The notes beneath the pieces are model-generated. The model did no database searches. It was not told the origin of the DNA and worked only from the letters and a program-made list of their open reading frames with translations. Position numbers and translations under genes: made by a program. A stretch of DNA of 61,314 nt from Bacteroidales bacterium. GTDB lineage: Bacteria; Bacteroidota; Bacteroidia; Bacteroidales; M50B96. Positions 17,620 to 27,217 of the stretch are shown one piece after another (the first letter of the stretch is position 1; every line of letters begins with the position of its first letter). The stretch lies in NCBI GenBank assembly GCA_021740905.1, contig JAIOYV010000037.1, positions 1 through 61,314 of the forward strand. Direction: 5' to 3'.

Positions 17620-18174
17620 CTACCGCCTGATCAAATCGGGGAAATAGTTGGCGAGTACCAGTACCGAAACCGAAATGACAATGAGTATTGCCAGAAATAA
17701 AAATATAGTGCCAATGGTTGATCGTCGTTTCCGTTTCAGGATTTTTTTGGAGATGATCCAGTTTATGTTGTTCTGCAGGCGCAAAAAGGTATTCTCGTTT
17801 TTCTTGACAAAAGTTACAGCTCCATAATGAATGGCAGAAGTTACGATATCCACATCGGCCGAGGATGAAATCATAATGACCTCGTAATCGATATTGATTT
17901 CCTTGATTATCTTTAGGATTTCGATCCCATTTTTGGCTTCAATGTTTGATGAATTAAGAATGTAGTCGAGGATAATAATGACAATACACTTTTTGTTTGG
18001 AGGGTTGGCGATAATTTGCTTCAAGAAGTGTTCGCCCGAATGGAAAAGTTTTATCTCGTAGTTTGTGTTAAGCTCAAACTCCTGCATCATGACTTTTGCA
18101 TCCAGTTCGTTATCGTCAACAATAAATATGTTGACTTGGTTTTTGTTGCTATTATTCCGAACGATTCTTGCCAT
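17620..18174 (-). CDS. Receiver domain tethered by a C-terminal membrane helix
   Basis: The 184-residue protein has a receiver domain (about 13-145) with acidic pair D20/D21, phosphoacceptor D70 in IILDYIL, Ser103/Ser104 switch and K124. A basic stretch (KKILKRKRRS) and one membrane helix (about 153-175) follow. No output domain is present. Basic residues before the helix place the receiver in the cytosol. A receiver anchored at its C-terminus is uncommon; it could localise phosphotransfer or act as a phosphate sink at the membrane. No kinase is adjacent. Confidence 0.85.
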   Translation of the reverse strand: MARIVRNNSNKNQVNIFIVDDNELDAKVMMQEFELNTNYEIKLFHSGEHFLKQIIANPPNKKCIVIIILDYILNSSNIEAKNGIEILKIIKEINIDYEVIMISSSADVDIVTSAIHYGAVTFVKKNENTFLRLQNNINWIISKKILKRKRRSTIGTIFLFLAILIVISVSVLVLANYFPDLIRR

Positions 18175-18185
18175 TTTTTTAGTGT

Positions 18186-18426
18186 TCTGAGTTCAAAGTT
18201 AAGAAAGTTCTGAGTTGAAAAAGTTCCGAGTTGAAGAAGTTTTGAGTCCTGAATTGAAGGAGTTCTGAGTTGAATGTTTTGCCTATGTGTTTCATAATTT
18301 ATTTTCGCTAATATTTCAATGGATGAGTCATATTTTCAACCACTCACCACTCAACCACTCAACCACTCAACCACTCAACCATTCAACAAACTAACTCAGA
18401 ACTCAGAACTTCTTCAACTCAGAACT
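18186..18426. repeat. Composite inverted repeat with 9-bp tandem repeats
   Basis: The left part repeats variants of AGTTCTGAGTTGAA about four times (18186-18275). The right end carries the reverse words (AACTTCTTCAACTCAGAACT, about 18406-18425) and abuts the stop codon of the next minus-strand gene. Between them CCACTCAAC is repeated about five times (18340-18380). Confidence 0.75.
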
Positions 18427-20092
18427 ATCTTATCCCTACCACATTCACCCCTTGATCAAAAATTACATCCACAGGGATATTCGATTCTTTTAAACGGTCG
18501 AGGTCTTTTTGAAGTTGTGGGCCAATTTTGCCTTTTTCTTCCATCAATTTTTTCACACCATCGTAATCGCCATTTCCCTGCAATGTTAAAATTACATCCG
18601 TAAGGCTATTCATTGCGTCTTTCATTTTCTCAAAATCTATTTTATAGAAACCTTCATCGGTTTTTTGGAAAGCTCCCATTTCTTTAAAATAGTAGAAGCG
18701 CATTAGGTTGGCCCTCCCGTGAGCACTTGAGGCACCGAAGCGGATGGATCGGAAAATCCCAGCCATGAAAGTTACATAATTGTCCATTAAATCGACTTCC
18801 AGTTCGCCCATCTCCTTAAGTTTGGTAACGAGGAACAACCCTAAAATATCTGCTTTTCCTTCTTCGATAGCCGAGTATTGTTCTTTCAGCGAAGTGCGAA
18901 CATCACCTTTTCCGTTTATTGTATTTTTTATTCCCAGTCCATGGGCAACCTCATGAAACATGGTGTTTTCGAAAAAGGCATTGAAAGTAACATGTGTCTG
19001 CTGCGATGGATCTATCAACATATTTGAAATGGGCATGAGGATATTCTCGAATTTGGCCCTCATCGCATTTTTTAGTTGAAGCCTTCGGCTGCCTTTGGCC
19101 AACTGAACCTTGCTGTCGTTGGGGAGGTTGATTGCGATGGTTTTGCTGCCCGCATTGCAATCGCCTTTATAATAGATGGCATCATACACGCCCAAATCGG
19201 AATCGCTGCCGGGTACTTCCTGCTTATATTTTTCATCAACAGGAAGTTGCATTTGCAAATCGGGAAGTAATGCTGAATAATGCGCGAGCCGCTCCGACCA
19301 TTCCATGTCTTTGATCAAGATAAATGCCTCGTGGGCGGCTTTGTAGCTATATAATTGATCTTCATAATTTTCGATGGGACCAACCACAAAATCAATGGTA
19401 TTTGTTTTCATGCTCATCCAGGCCATATCGCTTTCAAAGTAATCATCGTTTAACAGGGCTTGGGCCCTTAATCTGAGGTAATCGGCAAAACCCGGGTCGG
19501 AGGTTACTTCGCTGGCCGCAACCATGAGCCGGCTGGCTTTGTTAACCTGTTCCCCATAAAATTCATGGTATAGAATTGTGCGCAAAGTCCCGCTTTTGTT
19601 TCTCCTTAATACGGTGTAAAGGCTTTTTTTCTCAGGATTATCGTATGCTTCGAATTCTTCTTTGGTCATATCGGGAGGATAAAAATTTGCCCCCGCTGGT
19701 TTTTGTCCTATATTTTCGAATATTGGCATATTGCCGTGAAGCCGGTTCCAAGGGCCATAGTTGATTTCCACCAGGCGTTTGGCATCTTCCGACTGAATAT
19801 GTTTCATTAACCGTGTTTTATTCCCATACGCTTGCAGCCAGTATATATCGTCCATGATATTGGCAACCTCGAAAAGCAAAGGTAGGATGCTTCTGTCTGC
19901 TTCGCTTAAGTTTTTTAAATCGGATGTGAGAGGGACTTTTATATATTCACCTACCCATTGCTGATATTTTTCATTCGGTAATTCTTTCATTTCGGCAGGA
20001 TTAAAGGTCGAATTATTAAATATATCTTGCTGGGCAATTGCTTGCGAAAGAATGGCAATGGCCACGATTAATGTTAATGTGTATTTTTTCAT
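18425..20092 (-). CDS. Secreted M49-like (dipeptidyl-peptidase III-related) zinc peptidase
   Basis: The 555-residue protein has a signal peptide (MKKYTLTLIVAIAILSQAIA) and the zinc motif HEVAHG (H380, E381, H384). A second metal-ligand region follows (SAIEEGKAD, E410/E411), as in the M49-related family that includes the C-terminal domain of plant Nudix hydrolase 3. Classic dipeptidyl-peptidase III has HExxxH; here the spacing is HExxH. Substrate and activity are unproven. A gene of unknown function is 20 bp upstream and probably co-transcribed. Confidence 0.8.
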   Translation of the reverse strand: MKKYTLTLIVAIAILSQAIAQQDIFNNSTFNPAEMKELPNEKYQQWVGEYIKVPLTSDLKNLSEADRSILPLLFEVANIMDDIYWLQAYGNKTRLMKHIQSEDAKRLVEINYGPWNRLHGNMPIFENIGQKPAGANFYPPDMTKEEFEAYDNPEKKSLYTVLRRNKSGTLRTILYHEFYGEQVNKASRLMVAASEVTSDPGFADYLRLRAQALLNDDYFESDMAWMSMKTNTIDFVVGPIENYEDQLYSYKAAHEAFILIKDMEWSERLAHYSALLPDLQMQLPVDEKYKQEVPGSDSDLGVYDAIYYKGDCNAGSKTIAINLPNDSKVQLAKGSRRLQLKNAMRAKFENILMPISNMLIDPSQQTHVTFNAFFENTMFHEVAHGLGIKNTINGKGDVRTSLKEQYSAIEEGKADILGLFLVTKLKEMGELEVDLMDNYVTFMAGIFRSIRFGASSAHGRANLMRFYYFKEMGAFQKTDEGFYKIDFEKMKDAMNSLTDVILTLQGNGDYDGVKKLMEEKGKIGPQLQKDLDRLKESNIPVDVIFDQGVNVVGIR

Positions 20093-20111
20093 ATTTCTTA
20101 TGTTTTTAATA

Positions 20112-20801
20112 TTAGCTTACATCGTCGGAGTTAAATTGGAAACCAAGCCGTTTGCCTGTTTGTATTTTTGAAAACTCGATCTTATACTGCATCTGGGCAA
20201 GCGATGCTATTTTTACCTGGTCGTAAGGCGGAACTAATAAATCGAATTCGAAGGCATAGCCAAGGGCTGTTTCTACTATTTCGCAAAGCGAATCCCGATT
20301 GATCACAGCCTTACCAAAATCGTTGTAAAGAAAACCCAGCTGACGTTTCCCCTCGACAAAATAATGTTGGTCCTTATTAATGAAGATGCGACCTATCAAA
20401 TAGCCAAGGTCATCGGTTCGGTTGTACTTGACAGAATCGGCCAGGAAATTGTAAATGCTGATGATCCCGCAATACGAATTATGTTTGTTTTCGCTTACAT
20501 ACGAAGTCTTCCAAATACTATGCTCGCGGTTGAACTCGAATACATTGGTGTGCATAGAGAAATATAATACATCGCTGGCAGCCTTTATCTCGGCATCAAA
20601 AACGCCCTTGTCTTTGTACTCGAAAAGAAGTCTTTTGTCTACATCGTTGAGTTTCTGATTGTAATCAATGGTAATTTGGCCTAGGACCTCTTTTAGCAAA
20701 TTGAAAGTTTCCAATGTCTTTTCATATACATCTTGTTTGGCTATCGATTTAGTAGTCAATTCACCGATGTTCTTTTTTTGTTTTTCCAAGGCTGCGTCCA
20801 T
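20112..20801 (-). CDS. Unknown cytosolic protein
   Basis: The 229-residue protein has no signal peptide or membrane helix. The first 70 residues look helical or coiled-coil (LEKQKKNIGELTTKSIAKQDVYEKT...). The rest is mixed alpha/beta with aromatic stretches (FEFNREHSIWKTSY, KDQHYFVEGKRQLGFLYNDFGKAV). It resembles no family I can name. It lies 20 bp upstream of the M49-like peptidase gene. Confidence 0.7.
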   Translation of the reverse strand: MDAALEKQKKNIGELTTKSIAKQDVYEKTLETFNLLKEVLGQITIDYNQKLNDVDKRLLFEYKDKGVFDAEIKAASDVLYFSMHTNVFEFNREHSIWKTSYVSENKHNSYCGIISIYNFLADSVKYNRTDDLGYLIGRIFINKDQHYFVEGKRQLGFLYNDFGKAVINRDSLCEIVETALGYAFEFDLLVPPYDQVKIASLAQMQYKIEFSKIQTGKRLGFQFNSDDVS

Positions 20802-20918
20802 TTCAACTAAATTAGTTTTTCAAAAGTAAGAAAAAAAGGGAAATGTTAGGATGATCAAAAAACCTTTGGGGTTGAAGTCGAATTTCATTGTTACCTGCAA
20901 GATAGGATCTTTAGTAAT

Positions 20919-21073
20919 TAGGGAATTATGTAATTGGGTAATTGTGGATGTTATAAGCCAGGGAAGAACTTCTATTGCTACGGTTTGTTGCTTTTTGCTG
21001 TAAATCTAACATCAAGCCTTCACACTTCCCGTATCTTCCAATCCTCAATTACCCAATTACATAATTGCCCCTA
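20919..21073. repeat. 30-bp inverted repeat overlapping the proS stop
   Basis: TAGGGAATTATGTAATTGGG... (20919-20947) and its near-exact reverse complement (21043-21073) flank about 95 bases. The right arm covers the proS stop codon. The words resemble those at 13056-13546. Confidence 0.8.
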
Positions 21074-22546
21074 ATACGCTTTTGCAAACAACACCCTTTG
21101 CACCGAAGGTTTCCCTGAGTAGACACAAATCCCTTCCTCCAAAGGATTATTCTGTGGAATGCAGCGGACTGTTGCCTTGGTTTCATTCTTTATTTTGTCT
21201 TCAGTTTCCGCTGTACCATCCCAGTGGGCCATTACAAAACCACCTTTGTTGTTTATGATGTCCTTGAATTCATCCCATGTGTCCACTTGGTATGTATTTT
21301 CATCTCTGAAAACCTCAGCTTTCTTGTAGATGTTTTGTTGCATTTCATCCAATAGTTCTCTAATTACATCTACAATACCTGCCTGTGGATAAACTTTCTT
21401 TTCGAGTGTGTCACGCCTGGCAAGTTCTACATTGCCGGAGGCCACATCCCTTGGTCCAAGGGCTAAGCGAACCGGAACTCCTTTTAATTCGTACTCAGCA
21501 AATTTAAACCCTGGTTTGTGCGTATCGCGATGGTCGAATTTCACAGCGAAACCAGCCTCTGCAATTTCTTTCCGCAGCTTTTCGCCTGCCTGATAAATAG
21601 CATCCATTTCGTCTTTCCCTTTATAGATAGGAACAATCACAACCTGGATGGGTGCTAGCTTTGGAGGAAGTACTAAACCATTATCATCGGCATGGGCCAT
21701 AATTAATGCGCCCATCAAACGTGTGGAAACACCCCACGAGGTAGCCCAAACATAATCCTGTTTGCCTTCCTGGTTGGTGAATTTTACATCGAAAGCTTTT
21801 GCAAAGTTTTGCCCAAGAAAATGCGATGTGCCCGATTGCAGGGCTTTCCCGTCTTGCATCAAAGCTTCGATGGTGTATGTTTCGAGTGCCCCGGCAAAGC
21901 GCTCACTTTCCGTTTTACTTCCGATAATTACAGGCATGGCCATCCAATCACGGGCAAATTCGGCATATACATTTATCATCTGAATTGTTTCTTCAATAGC
22001 CTCTTCTTTTGTGGCGTGAGCTGTGTGCCCTTCCTGCCAGAGAAACTCTGCAGTACGTAAAAACAAACGGGTCCGCATTTCCCATCGTACCACATTGGCC
22101 CACTGATTTATCAGCAAGGGCAAATCGCGGTACGATTGGATCCAATTTCTGTACGTGTCCCAAATTATTGTTTCCGATGTAGGCCTTACGATAAGCTCTT
22201 CTTCCAGTTTTGCATCTTCATCGACGATCACTCCAGGGCCATTTGGATCTTGCTTCAAGCGATAGTGCGTAACTACGGCACACTCTTTGGCGAATCCTTC
22301 CACATGACTGGCTTCTTTAGAAAAATACGATTTTGGGATGAAAAGCGGGAAATAGGCATTCGAGTGCCCGGTGTCTTTGAACATTTTATCGAGTTGGGCT
22401 TGTATCTTTTCCCATATAGCATAACCATAAGGTTTGATAACCATACAGCCCCGAACTGCACTATTTTCAGCAAGATCTGCTTTTAGTACAAGGTCGTTGT
22501 ACCATTGCGAATAATTTTCACTTCTCTTTGTTAATTCTTTTGCCAT
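21071..22546 (-). CDS. proS: Prolyl-tRNA synthetase (archaeal/eukaryote-like short type)
   Basis: This class II aminoacyl-tRNA synthetase charges tRNA-Pro. The 491-residue protein lacks the large editing insertion of the E. coli type and matches the short form. It has [42 protein letters not shown] and [18 protein letters not shown]. An anticodon-binding domain follows, and a C-terminal domain ends in the family-typical Tyr (KAY). A TATTTTTG box lies upstream on the minus strand. It is divergent from the Tyr/Ser-rich lipoprotein gene. Confidence 0.96.
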   Translation of the reverse strand: MAKELTKRSENYSQWYNDLVLKADLAENSAVRGCMVIKPYGYAIWEKIQAQLDKMFKDTGHSNAYFPLFIPKSYFSKEASHVEGFAKECAVVTHYRLKQDPNGPGVIVDEDAKLEEELIVRPTSETIIWDTYRNWIQSYRDLPLLINQWANVVRWEMRTRLFLRTAEFLWQEGHTAHATKEEAIEETIQMINVYAEFARDWMAMPVIIGSKTESERFAGALETYTIEALMQDGKALQSGTSHFLGQNFAKAFDVKFTNQEGKQDYVWATSWGVSTRLMGALIMAHADDNGLVLPPKLAPIQVVIVPIYKGKDEMDAIYQAGEKLRKEIAEAGFAVKFDHRDTHKPGFKFAEYELKGVPVRLALGPRDVASGNVELARRDTLEKKVYPQAGIVDVIRELLDEMQQNIYKKAEVFRDENTYQVDTWDEFKDIINNKGGFVMAHWDGTAETEDKIKNETKATVRCIPQNNPLEEGICVYSGKPSVQRVLFAKAY

Positions 22547-22603
22547 TATTTATACTTTTGGTATGAAGTTTGTTTTTCACAAATCACATTTTAATAAGAG
22601 CAA

Positions 22604-22611
22604 CAAAAATA
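22604..22611 (-). promoter_or_regulatory. Candidate -7 box for proS
   Basis: On the minus strand the sequence reads TATTTTTG, matching TAnnTTTG, about 58 bases before the proS ATG. No clear -33 element was identified. Confidence 0.4.
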
Positions 22612-22638
22612 TATAAATAAGCGATAGGAGAATAAGTC

Positions 22639-24489
22639 ATGAAAACAATGTTTAAAATTTTTCCGGTAATGCTGGCCTTCCTGATGGGATGCACTTCCAG
22701 CGGATATGTAGGTTCGAGTTACGATCCCATTTATGACACACCCGGTGATGAAGCCGTTTTTCAGTCGGATGAGAAGGCCGTATCAGCCTATAATGAGGAG
22801 GTTGAAGAATACGTGCCCGCAGAGGAACCTGTAAATGAATATTCGACCAGGCAACAAGAATACAATTATCAATCTCCTAATGGAGACACGATTACTGATG
22901 AGCGCGAATATGGCGAGTATGTTCCTGATTATTCCGAAGAGTACTATGATGAGGATGGCAATACCTATGTGACCAACAATTATTATAGCGAATCGGACTA
23001 TGATGATTATTATGACTACTCCTATTCAGCCCGTCTAAGAAGGTTTCACGATCCCTATATAGGATGTGGATATTACGACAACTATTACACCAATATGTAT
23101 TGGTACAACCACGATCCCTTTTTCTGGGGAACCAGTATCTATCTTGGATACAACTGGTGGCCAGGATATTGGAGTATAGGTTTTGGCTATCCTTATTATG
23201 GTTCGTATATAGGATGGGGATATAGCAATTATTACTCACCTTGGTATTCACCCTATTATAACTCGTATTGGAATGGTTACAATAATGGTTTCTATGATGG
23301 CTACTATGCTTCGTCGTACAACGATTATTACTACAACAGCCACGATGGTACTAATAACTACCACTATGGGCACCGCGATGATAAACCGACTAACCATGTT
23401 GGTGGATATACAAGCACCGGTAGGGATTTGGGTGATAAGTACAATTCGGCAATAGCTAGCGAAGGGCGGGCTCCAGTGTATGCTGTCAACAATGGTTCTT
23501 TTACCAATTCATCGGCCCGTGGGAATACATCTCAATCAGTAAGTCCAACTTCTACCAGTCGGGATAATTCTTCTAAACCAACTATTTCTACAAGTAGCCG
23601 TGTAAATTCACAACAGCAAAATTCGGGTAGTACACGTGAGAATTCAACAATTTCAACCAGTAGCAGAATTAACCAACAATCTACTTTAGGAAATACAAGC
23701 GATAGTAAAGGAAATGCAAGTGCAAGGCCAGGTCAAGCCTCATCAACACAAAGCTCGGCTTCACAAAGGACAAACCAAAACCCGACCACTTCCCAAAAGC
23801 CACAATACCAGTATCCTTCAAAAACAAGGGAGAGTTATCAAAAAGAAATAAATACTTCGCAAAAAGACAGGACTTCGGCACCGCAGCAATCCTCGAAGCC
23901 CTCGACAACTACCACACAAAGCGCGAAGCCACGTACTTCTGCACAGGGCAATAATAGCAAGCAAGGTTATACCTCGCCTTCTGGTACTAAGTATCAGTAC
24001 AACAACTCACGGAGTAGCAATTCGAAGCCTAAGTATAACAATAGCAACAGCAGTTCGAGCAGAAATTATTCAAAGCCTGAAAGTTCAAAGTCGTATAGCA
24101 AGCCACGTACAAACAGCACATCGGGTTATTCGAAGCCACAAAGCAACGATTCGTATAACTCGTCGAAAAGCAATACCCCCAGCCGAAACTATTCGACCCC
24201 GAACAAAAGCAATTCAAACAGTGGTAATACCAGAAGTTATTCGCCACCAAGCAACAACTCATCGCGAAACTATTCTCAACCTAAGAGCACCCCTTCCAAG
24301 TCGTATACTCCTTCAAGGAGCAGTAGCCCATCGAAGTCGTATACTCCCTCTAGTAGCAGTTCAAGCTCAAGTAGGAGTTCAGGTTCCGTATCACGATCAT
24401 CTGGATCATCTTCTCGTTCATCAGGTTCCTCAGGATCGTCATCGAGATCATCAGGTTCGTCCAGCTCAAGTTCAAGGGGCAGGAGGTAA
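22639..24489 (+). CDS. Lipoprotein with Tyr-rich middle and Ser-rich tail
   Basis: The 616-residue protein has a lipoprotein signal (MKTMFKIFPVMLAFLMGC; lipobox LMGC, Cys18). An acidic segment (about 40-130) is followed by a region extremely rich in Tyr, Asn, Gly and Trp (about 130-250; NYWWPGYWSIGFGYPYYG-like runs). The remaining 350 residues are Ser/Thr/Asn/Gln-rich low complexity ending in repeated SRSSGSS and RGRR. No catalytic domain is visible. It may be an envelope-attached, disordered or matrix-forming protein. The FadL-type porin gene follows by 59 bp. Confidence 0.75.
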   Translation: MKTMFKIFPVMLAFLMGCTSSGYVGSSYDPIYDTPGDEAVFQSDEKAVSAYNEEVEEYVPAEEPVNEYSTRQQEYNYQSPNGDTITDEREYGEYVPDYSEEYYDEDGNTYVTNNYYSESDYDDYYDYSYSARLRRFHDPYIGCGYYDNYYTNMYWYNHDPFFWGTSIYLGYNWWPGYWSIGFGYPYYGSYIGWGYSNYYSPWYSPYYNSYWNGYNNGFYDGYYASSYNDYYYNSHDGTNNYHYGHRDDKPTNHVGGYTSTGRDLGDKYNSAIASEGRAPVYAVNNGSFTNSSARGNTSQSVSPTSTSRDNSSKPTISTSSRVNSQQQNSGSTRENSTISTSSRINQQSTLGNTSDSKGNASARPGQASSTQSSASQRTNQNPTTSQKPQYQYPSKTRESYQKEINTSQKDRTSAPQQSSKPSTTTTQSAKPRTSAQGNNSKQGYTSPSGTKYQYNNSRSSNSKPKYNNSNSSSSRNYSKPESSKSYSKPRTNSTSGYSKPQSNDSYNSSKSNTPSRNYSTPNKSNSNSGNTRSYSPPSNNSSRNYSQPKSTPSKSYTPSRSSSPSKSYTPSSSSSSSSRSSGSVSRSSGSSSRSSGSSGSSSRSSGSSSSSSRGRR

Positions 24490-24548
24490 TCGTGTATTCA
24501 TAAGTAAGAAATTCAATAATCATAATTATTAATATACCCTATCAAATC

Positions 24549-26000
24549 ATGAAAAAGATCAGTATAATATCCATGTTCATTTTGTTGACAGGATTCTTAA
24601 CAGCCCAGAATGAAGTCGATGCCTTGCGCTATTCCCAGAATTTTATGCAGGGAACTGCCCGTTCAAGTAGCATGGGGGGAGCATTCGGGGCATTGGGCGG
24701 AGATTTTTCTGCCGTAAGTATCAACCCGGCAGGGATTGCAGTTTTCCGGAAATCGGAATTTGTGCTAACACCTGGCTTTTCGTACAATGTGAGCAATGCC
24801 ACTTTGGGCGATAAAAGTTTCGAAGATTTCAACTACGATTTCAATTTTAACAATATTGGGATAGTCGGAACTTTTAACACGGGGGCAAAATCGGGTTGGA
24901 TTTCAACCAATATTGGGTTTGGCTACAATCGTATCAATACTTTTAATATGAATACAGCCATGAAGCACGATGAAGCCACCACTTCTATTGTTGACGAATG
25001 GTTGAACGATGCCAACTTGTATGGTTACAACGAGATGCCTACTTCAAGTTACCTTGCATCTAAAACAGATTTGATTTATGAGGAAGTGGTTGGCAGTGAT
25101 ATATGGTATAACGATTTTGCCGGCACCAACTACAAGCAACGACAGAGTACTAGTTTGACAACAACCGGTTCAGTTGGAGAGTATATTTTTTCGGGTGGTG
25201 CCAACTATAGTAATATAGTGTACCTGGGTGGTAGTTTCAGCATAAATTCTGTTAATTATAACGAGAAACGCATTCACAAGGAAAGTGATTTGAATGATGA
25301 AATAGAATATTTCAATTCGCTGGTCTACACAAAGTCGCTCGAAACAAGAGGTGCCGGATACAGTTTTAAGTTTGGTGCAATAGTAAAGCCAGTCCAGTGG
25401 ATCCGGTTGGGTGGAGCAATCCATTTTCCCACTTTTTACAAGTTACAAGACAAGTATTCTGATAAGCTTGATGTTAGCCTCACTATCAATAATGAAAGCC
25501 CTGTGCAAGAAGGTGGGGAATTTGATTACGAATTGATTTCTCCTTTTAGAGCAATTGCTAGTACAGCTTTTGTGTTGGATAAATTTGCTTTGTTAAGTTT
25601 CGATTATGAATTTGTAGACTATACAACAGCACGGTTAAGAAATGGTGGATCGCGTGGGAATTACTATGATTTTGAGAATGAAAACGAGAATATTCAAAGT
25701 GTATACACCGCTGCCCATAATTTGCGAGGTGGCCTTGAATTGCGTTTTGGCCCATTATCTCTTAGAGGAGGATATGCATACTTTGCAAGTCCATACAAGT
25801 CTGGCCAGATAAACGAAGATACCGATTATTCCGTTTTAAGCGGAGGTTTCGGCATCAATAGCAACGATTTTTATATTGATTTTGCCTACTCACACCGGAT
25901 TAATTCGGAGTACTATGTATTATATCAAGTTCCTCAAACTGTTGCAAATATAGACTATGCCAGAAATCAGGCGATGGTTACACTTGGCTTTAGATTTTAA
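24549..26000 (+). CDS. OmpP1/FadL/TodX-family outer-membrane transporter
   Basis: The 483-residue protein has a signal peptide (MKKISIISMFILLTGFLTAQ) and the FadL-family N-terminal plug motif (GTARSSSMGGAFGALGGDFSAVSINPAGIAVF). Beta-barrel strands follow to a terminal F (ARNQAMVTLGFRF). FadL proteins import hydrophobic compounds such as fatty acids. It follows the Tyr/Ser-rich lipoprotein by 59 bp and has a strong terminator downstream. Confidence 0.9.
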   Translation: MKKISIISMFILLTGFLTAQNEVDALRYSQNFMQGTARSSSMGGAFGALGGDFSAVSINPAGIAVFRKSEFVLTPGFSYNVSNATLGDKSFEDFNYDFNFNNIGIVGTFNTGAKSGWISTNIGFGYNRINTFNMNTAMKHDEATTSIVDEWLNDANLYGYNEMPTSSYLASKTDLIYEEVVGSDIWYNDFAGTNYKQRQSTSLTTTGSVGEYIFSGGANYSNIVYLGGSFSINSVNYNEKRIHKESDLNDEIEYFNSLVYTKSLETRGAGYSFKFGAIVKPVQWIRLGGAIHFPTFYKLQDKYSDKLDVSLTINNESPVQEGGEFDYELISPFRAIASTAFVLDKFALLSFDYEFVDYTTARLRNGGSRGNYYDFENENENIQSVYTAAHNLRGGLELRFGPLSLRGGYAYFASPYKSGQINEDTDYSVLSGGFGINSNDFYIDFAYSHRINSEYYVLYQVPQTVANIDYARNQAMVTLGFRF

Positions 26001-26179
26001 AATATTCACAGATTATTTACCAATTGCTTAATAAAATGTACTGAAAGCCATTTTGCTTGTTGCAATGGTAAATGCCGATACATATTTAAAGGAATTTTAG
26101 GAGAGAATTGAACTAAAGTTGAGTTCAAATAGTAATCGGTATTAGCCTAAATTTCATAGACGTTTAGTTTTGGTTGGTT

Positions 26180-26216
26180 AGGGTAATCTTGCGTTCGCAG
26201 GGTTACCCTTTTTTTT
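26180..26216 (+). terminator. Strong terminator after the FadL-type gene
   Basis: A near-perfect 14-bp stem, AGGGTAATCTTGCG (26180-26193) against 26196-26209, has a TT turn and is followed by eight T residues. Confidence 0.8.
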
Positions 26217-26250
26217 ATAGGGCATCTCGAAAGACCAAAAAAAAGGAAAC

Positions 26251-26515
26251 CAGCACTAAGGTCACTAAGGTAATTATTCAAAATAACTTACCCTTAATGA
26301 TTATGAAAAATGCCACAGATTCACAGATTTCTATAATCCACACAGATGTGGAAAAACTCCATAAATATTGATTTTTAATTGTAAATCTGTGTTCATTGAA
26401 TATACTAATCTGTGAATCTGTAGCTGAAATTTGTTTGCCTATTTGGGTGTGTAATTTCGACAGTTTCACTAAGAACACTTAGTGAAACTTAGTGACCTAA
26501 GTGCCTCAGTGGTGA
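26251..26515. repeat. Nested inverted repeats in spacer 26001-26505
   Basis: The outer pair is CAGCACTAAGGTCACTAAGG (26251-26270) against CTTAGTGACCTAAGTGCCTC (about 26489-26508). The inner pair is CCACAGATTCACAGATT (26313-26329) against AATCTGTGAATCTGTAG (26407-26423). The right outer arm overlaps the 3' end of the methylase gene. The inner words recur at 4168-4227. The rest of the spacer, including a small TTGAACT/AGTTCAA palindrome (26108-26128), has no gene. Confidence 0.8.
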
Positions 26516-27216
26516 AGAAGAAAAATACAAGGGCGTTTGTGCAAATCAGGGGGTTTTGCTTTTTTCCAGGCTTGGATAGTTCTGGTTGAAATATATTCGG
26601 TTTCCGAAGTAATGTCGCAGGCTATACAGAACAATGTGGTGTCGGAACACGAACTAAGAATATCCTCGACCAGGTGATTGTTCCTGTAGGGTGTTTCAAT
26701 AAAAATCTGGGTTTGGTTTTCTGCGCTGCTCCTGTTTTCCAAATGCTTAATGGACTTTATTCGTTCTTGTGGTTTAATAGGCAAATAGCCTGTAAAAGCA
26801 AAGTTCTGACCATTCATCCCCGATGCCATAAGTGCTAAAACAATTGATGATGGCCCAACCAACGGAATAACCTGAATCCCTTTTAGGTGGGCAATCGAAA
26901 TAATATCTGCACCAGGATCTGCAACTCCGGGACATCCGGCCTCCGAAATAACACCAATGTTTTCGCCATTTATTGCTGGTGAAATAAACTGGCTAATTTC
27001 AGCAGCCTTTGTGTGTTTATCAAGAATAAAAAAAGTGAGCGGATCAATTTCGATTTCGGGTGAAAGTTTTTTCAGGAACCGGCGGGCAGTCCTGACATTC
27101 TCAACAATATAAAATTTGATGTCAAGAACCAGGCTCGTAATGCCTTGCGGAATGACATTTTCTATTGGGCCATCTCCCAAAGTAGAAGGGATCATGTAAA
27201 TTTTTCCTTTCATCAT
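26506..27216 (-). CDS. Tetrapyrrole-methylase-fold methyltransferase (RsmI-like)
   Basis: The 236-residue protein has the SAM-dependent tetrapyrrole/RsmI methylase fold: IYMIPSTLGDGP, GVISEAGCPGVADPGADI, IPLVGPSSIVLALMASGMNGQNFAFTGYLP and FIETPYRN. RsmI 2'-O-methylates C1402 of 16S rRNA. This Bacteroidota-type paralogue is shorter and diverges at the N-terminus, so the exact substrate is open. ATG codons at 27216 and 27213 are both possible. It follows rpe with a 1-base gap. Confidence 0.85.
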   Translation of the reverse strand: MMKGKIYMIPSTLGDGPIENVIPQGITSLVLDIKFYIVENVRTARRFLKKLSPEIEIDPLTFFILDKHTKAAEISQFISPAINGENIGVISEAGCPGVADPGADIISIAHLKGIQVIPLVGPSSIVLALMASGMNGQNFAFTGYLPIKPQERIKSIKHLENRSSAENQTQIFIETPYRNNHLVEDILSSCSDTTLFCIACDITSETEYISTRTIQAWKKAKPPDLHKRPCIFLLHH

Positions 27217-27217
27217 T

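Noticed and set aside
24221-24532. 103-codon frame overlapping the Ser-rich tail
   Set aside because: It lies in an alternative frame of low-complexity Ser codons, without a start context or recognisable domain.
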